A DNA stretch of 64,000 nt from Pseudomonas kairouanensis (GTDB lineage Bacteria; Pseudomonadota; Gammaproteobacteria; Pseudomonadales; Pseudomonadaceae), in NCBI RefSeq assembly GCF_004682055.1, contig NZ_QUZU01000015.1, forward strand, positions 1 to 64,000, in the 5' to 3' direction. Positions 52,383-61,026 of this stretch are shown here, piece by piece (positions within the stretch are counted from its first letter, which is position 1; each line of letters starts with the position of its first letter). The notes under the pieces are model-generated. The model did no database searches. It was given only the letters and a program-made list of their open reading frames with translations, and was not told the DNA's origin. The position numbers were made by a program, and so were the translations under genes.

Positions 52383-55300
52383 CTTTGGCCTCCTTGAGGG
52401 TTCGGTTGAGTTCATCCAGGCGGAAACCCTTGAGCAGGCCTCGCACCTTGCCAATAAATGGCGCGGTGTCCGGGCGCTGCTCAAGGATGCTATCGAGTTT
52501 GGCGTGCAGGCCGCGCACATAGCCAATGGCGCTGAGTTCGGCCAGTTCAGCCAGGTCTGCGGGGCCGGGCAACACGCTGGGCGCTGCTGGCGGCACACGG
52601 CTTTGGGTGCGCCGCAACCACTGCAACCCCAGGTGCTGTTGCACGCGGCCGAGCAGTTCCGGGGTGCGTACCGGCTTGGCCAGGTAGTCGTTGCAGGCAG
52701 CGGCAATGCTGCGTTCGCGGTCGTCGGTAAAGGCGTTGGCGGAGATCACGATGATCGGCGCGGTGGACAGCGCATTGCGGCGGATCAGGCGACTGGTTTC
52801 GTAGCCGTCCAGCGTTGGCATCGACAGGTCCATCAGGATCAGGTCCGGCGCCAGCAGCGCCACCTGGCGGATCGCTTCCTGACCGTTGCTGGCCTGGATC
52901 ACTTCGAAACCCAAGGGGGTGAGCATGCCACTGAGCACCTTGCGGTGGTCCACATGGTCGTCCACCACCAGGATGCGCCGACGCTCGCCCTGATAGCCGA
53001 TGATGTCGTGCTCCACATGCACCACCGCTTGCGGCGCACGTACTTGGGAGAGGAACAGCCGCACCTGGAAGCAGGTGCCTTGGTCCAGCTCGCTGGTGAC
53101 GCGCAACTCGCCGCCCATCAATGCGGTGAGCATGCGCGTGATGGTCAGGCCCAGGCCTACGCCGTTGTCCTGGCGCATCAGGTCGCCCCGTTCAAACGGC
53201 TGGAAAATCCGCTCCAGTTGCCCAGGATCAATGCCGATGCCTGTGTCGATAATCTCGAAGTTGGCGGTCTCGCGCATATAGCTGACCCGCAGGCGCACCT
53301 CGCCGCTGTCGGTGAAATTCACCGCATTGCCCAGCAGGTTGATGAGGATCTGGCGCACACGTTTTTCGTCGCCACGCACCACCGCCGGGATCTTGCCCAC
53401 GCAGTCCAGGCGAAAGCGCAGCCCCTTGTCCTGGGCCTGGGGCGTGAACATCTGTTCCAGGTCGTGGAGCAGTTCGGGGAAGGGGATCTCGGTGAGTTCC
53501 AGGCGCAGCTTGCCGGCCTCGATCTTGGCCACATCCAGCAGCCCGTCGATCAGCGACACCAGGTGCGAGCCGCTGCGCAATATGGTCGCCAGCGCGTCTT
53601 GATGCTGTTCGGGCATGGCGCTGTCGCGCTGCAGAATCTGGGTGAAGCCCAGAATGCTGTTAAGCGGCGTGCGCAGCTCATGGGACAGGCCGGTGACATA
53701 GCGGCTTTTGGCGGCATTCGCCGCTTCCGAGGCCTCCTTGGCCTGTTGCAGCGCTTGGTCGGTCAGGCTATGGGCATCGATTTCCTGCATCAGCAGCAGG
53801 GTCTGGCGGTCGGATTCCTCTTGGGCCACGCCACGGCTTTCGCGGGTCAGCACCACCCACCAGGCGAGCACGGCAGCCAACACGGACAAGGTCAGGAAGG
53901 CTTTGAAAAACGCCTGGTACAGGGTTTCCGAATGGGGCAAGCCCTGGGCCGCCTGCACGTAGATCAACGCCAGGGCGCCGGCCAGCAGCAGCACCAATGT
54001 CAGCAGCAAGCCGAGGTAGTGAGCCAGGCGGGTATGCAGGCGCGGCATCATCGTGTTGGGCAGCAACCAGCGCAGCACGCCTTCGAACTGGCTGACCAGT
54101 CGCCCATGGGGTTTGCAGCGATCACCGCAGCGCGCATCCAGCGAGCAACACAGCGAACAGATCGGTGTGCTGTAGGCCGGGCAGAACGCCATGTCTGCCG
54201 TCTCGAACGGGTTGCTGCACAGCCCGCAAACGGCGTGGGTGGCAGGTGCCACCGGGTGAATCAACTGTGCATCGCTGGTGCGGGCAATGTAGTACTTGCC
54301 CTTGGTCAACCAGGCCAGCAGCGGCGCCATCAGCAGGGCGGTACCCAGGGCGACGAAGGGCGGTGCCGCCTGGGCCAGGGCGCCGAACAGGCCGAAATGG
54401 GCCAGGATCGAAAGCAAGGACGCGATCAGCATCGAGCCGACGCCCACCGGGTTGATGTCGTAGAGGTGCGCGCGCTTGAACTCGATGTGCTTGGGCGACA
54501 GGCCCAGGGGCTTGTTGATCACCAGGTCAGCCACCAGGGTGCCGATCCAGGCAATCGCGATATTGGCGTAGAGCCCCAGCACCTGGTCGATCACATCGAA
54601 CACACCCAACTCCATCAACATCAGCGCAATGGCCACGTTGAACACCAGCCACACCACGCGGCCAGGGTGGCTATGGGTGACGCGGGCGAAGAAGTTCGAC
54701 CAGGCCAGGGAGCCGGCGTAGGCGTTGGTCAGGTTGATCTTCATTTGCGAAATGAACACGAACAGCACCATGGCGCCGAGGGCCCATTCCGGCGAACTGA
54801 ATACGTAGCCGAAGGCCACGAGGTACATCTGGGTCGGCTCGGCCGCCCGTTCAATGGGGATTTCATGCTGCAGGGCCAGAAACGCCAGGAACGCCCCGGC
54901 AAACATCTTCAACGCGCCGGGGATGATCCAGCCGGGGCCGGCGCAGAGCAGGGCGGCCCACCAGCGCTTGCGGTTGGCGGCGGTTTTTTCCGGCAGAAAG
55001 CGCAGGTAGTCCACCTGCTCGCCGATCTGCGTCACCAGCGACAGCGCCACGGTGCAGGCGGCGCAGAACGCCAACAGGTTGAACCCGCCGCCATCGCCGC
55101 TGCGCCCTACAAAGCTGGTCCAGTCGCTGAAGGCGTCGGGGTTTTTCCACCACACAAAGCCGTAGGGCAGCATCAGCAACAGCAGCCACACCGGCTGCGT
55201 CCACAATTGCAGGCGGCTGATCAGGGTCACGCCGTAGGCCACCAGGGGAATCACCAACAACGAGCAGATCACATAGGCGAAGGCCAGCGGGATATGGAAA

Positions 55301-55785
55301 TACAACTCCAGGGCCAGGGCCATGATCGCCGCTTCCAGGGCAAAGAACAGGAAGGTGAAGCTGGCGTAGATCAGCGAGGTGATGGTGGAGCCGATATAGC
55401 CGAAACCGGCGCCACGGGTCAGCAGGTCCATGTCCACGCCGTAGCGCGCCGCGTAATAGCTGATGGGCAGGCCCGTGAGGAAGATCACCAGGCTGATGGC
55501 GAGGATCGCCCAAAAGGTATTGGTAAAGCCGTAGCTCAGGGCCAATACCCCGCCGATGGCCTCCAGCGCCAGGAACGACACCGCGCCCAGGGCCGTATTG
55601 GCAATGCGCAGCTCCGACCATTTGCGAAAGGACTTGGGGGTGTAGCGCAGGGCGTAGTCTTCCATGGTTTCGTCGGCGACCCAGGTGTTGTAGTCGCGAC
55701 GGATCTTGACGATGCGCTGGGTGCCGGGAGGAGGGTGCACGGTGGGAAACTCCGGAAGAGGGCGAGGTTGGTGAGCAAGTTCCAT
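52357..55785 (-). CDS. NCS1-permease/hybrid histidine kinase fusion (sensor upstream of urtABCDE)
   Basis: The protein has 1142 residues. The N-terminal part (about 30-500) is a complete nucleobase:cation symporter-1 type permease (LGAVSFLALEAIGGVLALSY, ISYYAARYGVDMDLLTRGA, YAGSLAWSNFFARVTH). A cysteine-rich linker follows (about 519-558, eight Cys, e.g. CSLCCSLDARCGDRC), then two membrane helices (about 588-645), HisKA with SHELRTPLNSILGF (H702), HATPase (NAVNFTD about 818, GVGLGLTI about 878) and a receiver domain with phosphoacceptor D986. The C-terminal 60 residues recur in no family I know. The permease part probably senses or imports a urea-related compound. The ATG at 55785 has TAAGGG before it; a duplicated start lies 39 bases upstream. 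Confidence 0.88.
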   Translation of the reverse strand: MELAHQPRPLPEFPTVHPPPGTQRIVKIRRDYNTWVADETMEDYALRYTPKSFRKWSELRIANTALGAVSFLALEAIGGVLALSYGFTNTFWAILAISLVIFLTGLPISYYAARYGVDMDLLTRGAGFGYIGSTITSLIYASFTFLFFALEAAIMALALELYFHIPLAFAYVICSLLVIPLVAYGVTLISRLQLWTQPVWLLLLMLPYGFVWWKNPDAFSDWTSFVGRSGDGGGFNLLAFCAACTVALSLVTQIGEQVDYLRFLPEKTAANRKRWWAALLCAGPGWIIPGALKMFAGAFLAFLALQHEIPIERAAEPTQMYLVAFGYVFSSPEWALGAMVLFVFISQMKINLTNAYAGSLAWSNFFARVTHSHPGRVVWLVFNVAIALMLMELGVFDVIDQVLGLYANIAIAWIGTLVADLVINKPLGLSPKHIEFKRAHLYDINPVGVGSMLIASLLSILAHFGLFGALAQAAPPFVALGTALLMAPLLAWLTKGKYYIARTSDAQLIHPVAPATHAVCGLCSNPFETADMAFCPAYSTPICSLCCSLDARCGDRCKPHGRLVSQFEGVLRWLLPNTMMPRLHTRLAHYLGLLLTLVLLLAGALALIYVQAAQGLPHSETLYQAFFKAFLTLSVLAAVLAWWVVLTRESRGVAQEESDRQTLLLMQEIDAHSLTDQALQQAKEASEAANAAKSRYVTGLSHELRTPLNSILGFTQILQRDSAMPEQHQDALATILRSGSHLVSLIDGLLDVAKIEAGKLRLELTEIPFPELLHDLEQMFTPQAQDKGLRFRLDCVGKIPAVVRGDEKRVRQILINLLGNAVNFTDSGEVRLRVSYMRETANFEIIDTGIGIDPGQLERIFQPFERGDLMRQDNGVGLGLTITRMLTALMGGELRVTSELDQGTCFQVRLFLSQVRAPQAVVHVEHDIIGYQGERRRILVVDDHVDHRKVLSGMLTPLGFEVIQASNGQEAIRQVALLAPDLILMDLSMPTLDGYETSRLIRRNALSTAPIIVISANAFTDDRERSIAAACNDYLAKPVRTPELLGRVQQHLGLQWLRRTQSRVPPAAPSVLPGPADLAELAELSAIGYVRGLHAKLDSILEQRPDTAPFIGKVRGLLKGFRLDELNRTLKEAKDECTHPQH

Positions 55786-55855
55786 GCCCTTACAGGCACT
55801 GAAATCTAAATGTGGGAGTTCCATGCCCTTACAGGCACTGAAATCTAAATGTGGG
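55778..55855. repeat. 39-bp exact tandem duplication at the kinase start
   Basis: Two copies of a 39-base unit run 55778-55816 and 55817-55855. Each carries GGCACTGAAATCTAAATG and, on the minus strand, a TAAGGGC-ATG start signal. Because 39 is 13 codons, the second ATG is in frame and would add 13 residues. Confidence 0.9.
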
Positions 55856-55939
55856 AACGGGCTTGCTCGCGAATGCGGTGGGTCAGTCAATGCATGTGCA
55901 AGCTGATCCACCGCATTCGCGAGCAAGCCCGCTCCCACA
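55850..55939. repeat. REPIN in the kinase/urtA gap
   Basis: TGTGGGAACGGGCTTGCTCG (one base changed) faces GCGAGCAAGCCCGCTCCCAC, with the extended arms GAATGCGGTGGGTCAG and CTGATCCACCGCATTC. Confidence 0.88.
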
Positions 55940-55996
55940 GGGGATCTCCAGTGCCTGGGGGAGCGCGATCCTGCCCTGAAAGGGTGCGCAGCGGCA

Positions 55997-56025
55997 TACG
56001 TCAAATGACGTACGCCGTTACGTCA
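55997..56025. promoter_or_regulatory. Candidate operator with TACGTCA half-sites upstream of urtA
   Basis: TACGTCAAATGACGTA (55997-56012) is a palindrome with perfect seven-base arms. A third copy of TACGTCA follows at 56019-56025. The position, 67-95 bases before urtA, fits an activator site for the neighbouring LuxR-type regulator. Confidence 0.6.
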
Positions 56026-56091
56026 GGCTGCGTATACCCGCGCTGGCCCCATGCCGCCATGCTGGACCCCTCATTGCAGAGGAGTCGCCCC

Positions 56092-57300
56092 ATGGCACCC
56101 AGATTGATCCGCTCCAAACCGCTGTTGGCCTTGTCATTGCTGGCCGCCGCTCTGTTCAGCCAGGGCGTGTTGGCCGATAACGAAGGCCTGGCCGTGACCC
56201 CCACCGAAGTCACCGTCGGCCAGTTGCACTCGGCCACCGGCACCATGGCGATTTCCGAGACCGGCTCGATCCAGGCCGAACGCCTGGCTATCGAACAGAT
56301 CAACGCGTCGGGCGGGATCCTGGGACGGCAGATCAAGGTCATCCAGGAAGACGGCGCCTCCGACTGGCCGACCTTCGCCGAAAAAGCCAAGAAGTTGCTG
56401 GTCAACGACAAGGTGGCCGCCGTGTTCGGCTGCTGGACCTCGGCCTCGCGCAAAGCCGTGCTGCCGATCTTCGAAAAAGAAAACGGCCTGCTCTATTACC
56501 CCACCTTCTATGAAGGCCTGGAACAGTCGAAAAACGTGATCTACACCGGCCAGGAAGCCACCCAGCAGATCCTCGCCAGCCTCGACTGGATCGCCAAGAC
56601 CAAAGGCGCCAAGACCTTCTACCTGGTGGGTTCGGACTACATCTGGCCGCGCACCTCGATGAAGATCGCGCGCAAGCACATCGAAAACGTGCTGCACGGC
56701 ACCGTGGTTGGCGAAGACTACTACCCGTTGGGCAACACCCAGTTCGGCTCGCTGATCAACAAGGTCAAGCTGAAAAAGCCTGACGTGGTGTTTGCAGCGG
56801 TGGTGGGCGGCTCCAACGTGGCCTTCTACAAACAGCTCAACGCAGCCGGTGTGAACTCGGCCAAGCAAACCCTGCTGACGCTCTCCGTGACCGAAGACGA
56901 ACTGCTGGGCATCGGCGGCGAAAACATGGCCGGTTTCTACGCCTCGATGAAGTACTTCCAGAGCCTGGACAACCCCAACAACAAGGCTTTCGTCGAAGCG
57001 TTCAAGGCCAAGTATGGCAAGGACGCTGTGATCGGCGATGTGACCCAGGCGGCGTACCTCGGCCCATGGCTGTGGAAGGCAGCGGTGGAGAAGGCCGGCA
57101 GTTTTGACGTGGATAAAGTCGTGGCCGCATCCCCTGGCATCGAGCTCAAAACCGCGCCGGAAGGCTACGTGAAGATTCACGAGAATCACCACTTGTGGAG
57201 TAAATCGCGCATTGGCGAAGTGCAGCCAAACGGTCAGTTCAAGGTGATTTATGAGTCGGATCTGATCGAGCCGAATCCGTTTCCTAAGGGCTACCAATAA
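56092..57300 (+). CDS. urtA: Urea ABC transporter substrate-binding protein UrtA
   Basis: The 402-residue periplasmic protein has a signal peptide (cleavage near VLA, about residue 24). The binding fold is of the branched-chain amino-acid type with TVGQLHSATGTMAISE, VFGCWTSASRKAVLPIFEKE and YYPTFYEGLEQSKNVIYTG, all characteristic of urea-binding UrtA. AGAGGAGT precedes the ATG at 56092. It is the first gene of urtABCDE, although a 185-base gap with a REPIN separates it from urtB. Confidence 0.95.
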   Translation: MAPRLIRSKPLLALSLLAAALFSQGVLADNEGLAVTPTEVTVGQLHSATGTMAISETGSIQAERLAIEQINASGGILGRQIKVIQEDGASDWPTFAEKAKKLLVNDKVAAVFGCWTSASRKAVLPIFEKENGLLYYPTFYEGLEQSKNVIYTGQEATQQILASLDWIAKTKGAKTFYLVGSDYIWPRTSMKIARKHIENVLHGTVVGEDYYPLGNTQFGSLINKVKLKKPDVVFAAVVGGSNVAFYKQLNAAGVNSAKQTLLTLSVTEDELLGIGGENMAGFYASMKYFQSLDNPNNKAFVEAFKAKYGKDAVIGDVTQAAYLGPWLWKAAVEKAGSFDVDKVVAASPGIELKTAPEGYVKIHENHHLWSKSRIGEVQPNGQFKVIYESDLIEPNPFPKGYQ

Positions 57301-57325
57301 CCTCCCTGACTAAATGAGATTCAAA

Positions 57326-57429
57326 TGTGGGAGGGGCGGTGCGACGATTCGACTTGCTCCCGATGAGGGAGTGTCAGTCACCTGGTCTATTACTGACCCA
57401 CCGCCATCGGGAGCAAGCCCCCTCCCACA
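57326..57429. repeat. Interrupted REPIN between urtA and urtB
   Basis: The right copy GCAAGCCCCCTCCCACA is intact. The left copy reads TGTGGGAGGGG, then an extra segment of about 16 bases (CGGTGCGACGATTCGA), then CTTGCTCCCGATG. The insertion breaks the left hairpin. Confidence 0.8.
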
Positions 57430-57485
57430 TAGAGCAAAAGCAAACTGCATTTCAACTACCACCTCCCGCTCAGGAGACCATCATC

Positions 57486-58403
57486 ATGGAATGGCTATCG
57501 GAATTTGGAGCCATCGCGGCAATGCAGGGGTTCAACGGCTTGTCCGTGTTCTGCGTGCTGTTGCTGATGGCATTGGGGCTGGCGATCATCTTTGGCCAGA
57601 TGGGCGTGATCAACATGGCCCACGGTGAGTTCCTCACCATCGGCGCCTACACCACCTACGTGTGCTCCAGCCTCACGGCGCACTTTGCGCCGAGCTTCCA
57701 ACCCTATTACTTCTTCTTCGCCATCGCCCTGTCGTTCCTGGTGGCCGGTGCCATTGGCTGGCTGGTGGAATGGGCGATGATCAGCCGCTTGTACAAGCGC
57801 CCGCTGGACACCTTACTGGCCACCTGGGGCCTGTCGTTGGTGATGCAGCAAACCTTCCGCTCGGTATTCGGCGCCCGCGAAGTCAGCGCCGAACCGCCGG
57901 CCTGGCTGATGGGCTCGGTGAACTTCACCGACGCCATCGAGATCCCGCGCAATGGCCTGTTCATGATGGGCCTGACCCTGCTGCTCACCGCCGCGATCTT
58001 CCTGATGCTCTACCGCTCGCGCTGGGGTCTGCAGGTACGTGCCACGGTGCAAAACCGTTTGATGAGCCGCGCGGTGGGTATCAACACGCGCAAGGTCGAC
58101 CGCATGACCTTCGCCCTCGGCTGCGGCGTGGCCGGGGTGGCCGGTGCAGCGTTCACCACCATCGGTTCTACCGGGCCCACGGCGGGCTCGCAATACATCG
58201 TCGATACCTTCCTGGTGGTGGTGTTCGGCGGCGCGCAAAGCCTGTTCGGCACCATTGCCTCGGCGTTCGTGATTGCCCAGACCCAATCGCTGTCGGAGTT
58301 TTTCCTCAGTGGCTCGATGGCCAAGGTGCTCACCTTGTCCTCGGTGATTCTGATCCTGATGCTGCGCCCGCAAGGGTTGTTCTCCATCAAAGTGCGCAAG
58401 TAG
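57486..58403 (+). CDS. urtB: Urea ABC transporter permease UrtB
   Basis: The 305-residue inner-membrane protein of the LivH type shows LGLAIIFGQMGVINMAHGEF near residue 32, LDTLLATWGLSLVMQQTFRS near 100 and a C-terminal VILILMLRPQGLFSIKVRK. It lacks the long periplasmic N-terminal extension found in some UrtB proteins. AGGAGACC precedes the ATG at 57486. It pairs with UrtC to form the translocation channel. Confidence 0.94.
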   Translation: MEWLSEFGAIAAMQGFNGLSVFCVLLLMALGLAIIFGQMGVINMAHGEFLTIGAYTTYVCSSLTAHFAPSFQPYYFFFAIALSFLVAGAIGWLVEWAMISRLYKRPLDTLLATWGLSLVMQQTFRSVFGAREVSAEPPAWLMGSVNFTDAIEIPRNGLFMMGLTLLLTAAIFLMLYRSRWGLQVRATVQNRLMSRAVGINTRKVDRMTFALGCGVAGVAGAAFTTIGSTGPTAGSQYIVDTFLVVVFGGAQSLFGTIASAFVIAQTQSLSEFFLSGSMAKVLTLSSVILILMLRPQGLFSIKVRK

Positions 58404-58413
58404 AGGCGAGCGG

Positions 58414-59571
58414 ATGAAGGCTTTAGACAAGCTGCTGGGCGGCCAGCAAAACCTGATCGGCATCGTGCTGTTGGCGGTGTTGATCCTGGTGGTATTCCCC
58501 CTGACCCTGGACGCGTTTCGCCTGAACATGGTGGGCAAGTACCTGACCTACGCGTTTGTCGCGGTGGGCCTGGTGTTGTGCTGGGGCTATGGCGGTATTC
58601 TCAGCCTGGGGCAGGGCGTGTTTTTTGGCGTCGGCGGCTACTGCATGGCGATGTTCCTCAAGCTCGAAGCTTCGGACCCGGAGAGCACCAAGATCCAGTC
58701 CACACCGGGCATTCCGGATTTCATGGACTGGAACCAGATCACTGAGTTGCCGATGCTGTGGCAGCCGTTTCACAGTTTTGGCTTTACCGTTTTCGCGGTG
58801 ATCGCGGTACCGGTGCTGCTGGCGTTCATCATCGGCATGGCGCTGTTCAAGCGGCGGGTGGGTGATGTGTATTTCTCCATTGTGACCCAGGCGATCGCCT
58901 TGATTCTCACGGTGTTGATCGTCGGCCAGCAGGGCCTGACCGGCGGCGTCAACGGCATCACCGACCTCAAGACTTTGCTGGGCTGGGACCTGCGCACCGA
59001 CAGCGCCAAGTTGATCCTGTATTTCATCAACGCTGGCTTGCTGTTTGGTTGCATCTTTATCGGCCGCTTTATCCTCGCGTCCAAGCTCGGCCGCTTGCTG
59101 ATGGCGATGCGCGACAAGGAAGAGCGCGTGCGCTTCTCCGGCTACGACGTGGCCAGCTTCAAGATCTTCGTGTTCTGTGTGGCGGCGGCGTTCTCGGCGA
59201 TTGGCGGGGCGATGTTTGCCTTGCAGGTGGGCTTTATGTCGCCTTCGTTCGTCGGCATCGTGCCGTCCATCGAGATGGTGATCTTCGCCGCCGTGGGCGG
59301 GCGCATGTCGCTGCTCGGCGCGGTGTACGGCGCGCTGTTGGTGAACTACGGCAAGACCTACTTTTCCGAATCTTTCCCCGAGTTGTGGCTGTATTTGATG
59401 GGCGGCTTGTTTATTGCGGTGGTGATGTATTTCCCCAATGGCCTGGCCGGTTTGTGGGAGAGCCATGGGCGTCAGGCATTGGCTAAGGTGCTGGGACGAA
59501 AACCCATTACGAAAGCCCCGGTTGAAGCCAAGACCAAGGCTAAGACCAAAATCCTGGAGACCCAACCATGA
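58414..59571 (+). CDS. urtC: Urea ABC transporter permease UrtC
   Basis: The 385-residue inner-membrane protein of the LivM type contains CWGYGGILSLGQGVFFGVGG near residue 57, a loop typical of UrtC (about 85-110, IPDFMDWNQITELPML) and IVTQAIALILTVLIVGQQGL near 155. A Lys/Ala-rich C-terminal tail (about 360-385) ends the protein. It starts ten bases after urtB and overlaps urtD by four bases. Confidence 0.94.
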   Translation: MKALDKLLGGQQNLIGIVLLAVLILVVFPLTLDAFRLNMVGKYLTYAFVAVGLVLCWGYGGILSLGQGVFFGVGGYCMAMFLKLEASDPESTKIQSTPGIPDFMDWNQITELPMLWQPFHSFGFTVFAVIAVPVLLAFIIGMALFKRRVGDVYFSIVTQAIALILTVLIVGQQGLTGGVNGITDLKTLLGWDLRTDSAKLILYFINAGLLFGCIFIGRFILASKLGRLLMAMRDKEERVRFSGYDVASFKIFVFCVAAAFSAIGGAMFALQVGFMSPSFVGIVPSIEMVIFAAVGGRMSLLGAVYGALLVNYGKTYFSESFPELWLYLMGGLFIAVVMYFPNGLAGLWESHGRQALAKVLGRKPITKAPVEAKTKAKTKILETQP

Positions 59572-60326
59572 CCGCCGTCGGCTTTGAAATGAAAAAACCG
59601 GTGCTGGCCATCGAAGGCCTCACCGTGTCGTTCGACGGCTTCAAGGCGGTCGATAATCTCAACCTGTATATCGACCGCAATGAAGTGCGCGTAGTGATCG
59701 GCCCCAACGGAGCCGGCAAGACCACGGTGCTCGATCTGATTTGCGGCAAGACCCGCGCCACCAGCGGCAGCATCCAGTTCGACGGGCAGGAGCTGACCAA
59801 GATGCGCGAATACAACATCGTGCGGGCGGGGGTAGGGCGCAAGTTCCAGAACCCGTCGATCTACGAAAACCTCACGGTGTTCGAGAACCTGGAGATGTCC
59901 TACCCGGCCGGTCGCAAGGTGTGGGGTGCGCTGTTCTTCAAGCGCAACGCCCAGGTGATTGCACGGGTGGAGGAGGTGGCGCGGGAAATCTTCCTCGGCG
60001 ATCTGTTGCAGCAACAGGCTGATCTTTTGTCCCACGGGCAAAAGCAGTGGCTGGAAATCGGCATGCTGCTGATGCAAGACCCGGAGCTGTTGATGCTCGA
60101 TGAGCCGGTGGCCGGCATGAGCGTCAACGAGCGTGCGCAAACCGCCGAGTTGCTCAACCGCATCAGCCAGGGTCGTTCGGTGCTGGTGATCGAGCACGAC
60201 ATGGAATTTGTCAAAAGCATCGCCCACAAGGTCACGGTGTTGCACCAGGGCAAGGTGCTGGCCGAGGGCAGCATGGAGTCGGTGCAAAGTAACCCTAAAG
60301 TCATCGAAGTGTATTTGGGCCACTGA
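59568..60326 (+). CDS. urtD: Urea ABC transporter ATPase UrtD
   Basis: The 252-residue ABC ATPase has Walker A GPNGAGKTTVLD, signature LSHGQKQWLEIGMLL (His in place of the first Gly, usual in UrtD) and Walker B LLMLDEPVAGMS. It couples ATP hydrolysis to urea import as one of two ATPases in the complex. The ATG overlaps the urtC stop (ATGA). Confidence 0.95.
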   Translation: MTAVGFEMKKPVLAIEGLTVSFDGFKAVDNLNLYIDRNEVRVVIGPNGAGKTTVLDLICGKTRATSGSIQFDGQELTKMREYNIVRAGVGRKFQNPSIYENLTVFENLEMSYPAGRKVWGALFFKRNAQVIARVEEVAREIFLGDLLQQQADLLSHGQKQWLEIGMLLMQDPELLMLDEPVAGMSVNERAQTAELLNRISQGRSVLVIEHDMEFVKSIAHKVTVLHQGKVLAEGSMESVQSNPKVIEVYLGH

Positions 60327-60336
60327 GGAACCGGGC

Positions 60337-61026
60337 ATGTTCAAGATCGACCAGTTGTCCTGCGGCTACGGGCAGAGCCAGATCCTCCACGACCTGGACC
60401 TGAACGTGGCCAAGCGCGAGATTGTCGCGGTGATGGGCCGCAATGGCATGGGCAAGACCACCTTGTTCAAGAGCCTGATGGGCATCCTGCCGCAATGGAA
60501 AGGCCAGGTGAGCGTGGACGGCCACAACGTCTCGGCGCTGGAAACCCACGAGCGGGTGGAACGCGGTATTGCCTATGTGCCCCAGGGCCGCATGATTTTC
60601 CCCAGCATGAGCGTGCTGGAAAACATCCAGACCGGCTTGCCCGCCTCGGCGCGAGGCAAGGTGCCGGAGGATTTGTACGCGTTGTTCCCAGTGCTCTACG
60701 ACATGCAATCGCGCAAGGGCGGCAACCTGTCGGGCGGCCAGCAACAGCAGTTGGCAATCGCCCGGGCATTGGCCACCAACCCCAAGGTGCTGTTGTTGGA
60801 TGAACCCACCGAAGGCATCCAGCCCTCGATCATCAAGGACATTGCGCGCACGCTCAAAGAGATCCGTAACCTGCGGGACTTGACCATCGTGGTGTCGGAG
60901 CAGGTGCTGTCTTTTACCCTGGAAATTGCCGACCGCTTCCTGGTGATTGAAAAGGGCCGCTTCGTGATCGAAGAGACCCGGGACCGGGTGGATGAGGCGA
61001 CGATCAGTCGTTATCTGTCGGTGTAG
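60337..61026 (+). CDS. urtE: Urea ABC transporter ATPase UrtE
   Basis: The 229-residue LivF-type ATPase has Walker A GRNGMGKTTLFKSL, signature GGNLSGGQQQQLAIARAL and Walker B VLLLDEPTEGIQPSII. It is the second ATPase of the urea transporter. It starts 10 bases after urtD with GAGGAA before the ATG. Its last 23 bases overlap the convergent fumC gene. Confidence 0.95.
   Translation: MFKIDQLSCGYGQSQILHDLDLNVAKREIVAVMGRNGMGKTTLFKSLMGILPQWKGQVSVDGHNVSALETHERVERGIAYVPQGRMIFPSMSVLENIQTGLPASARGKVPEDLYALFPVLYDMQSRKGGNLSGGQQQQLAIARALATNPKVLLLDEPTEGIQPSIIKDIARTLKEIRNLRDLTIVVSEQVLSFTLEIADRFLVIEKGRFVIEETRDRVDEATISRYLSV

Noticed and set aside
52309..55809. 1166-residue plus-strand frame
   Set aside because: His/Gln-rich shadow of the permease-kinase gene, which has complete domain motifs on the minus strand.
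56063..56078. Sigma-54-like TGGACC-N5-TTGCA just before urtA
   Set aside because: It fits the -24/-12 consensus well, but transcription would start about three bases before the ATG and would exclude the ribosome-binding site, so it is probably chance. An alternative downstream start was not convincing.
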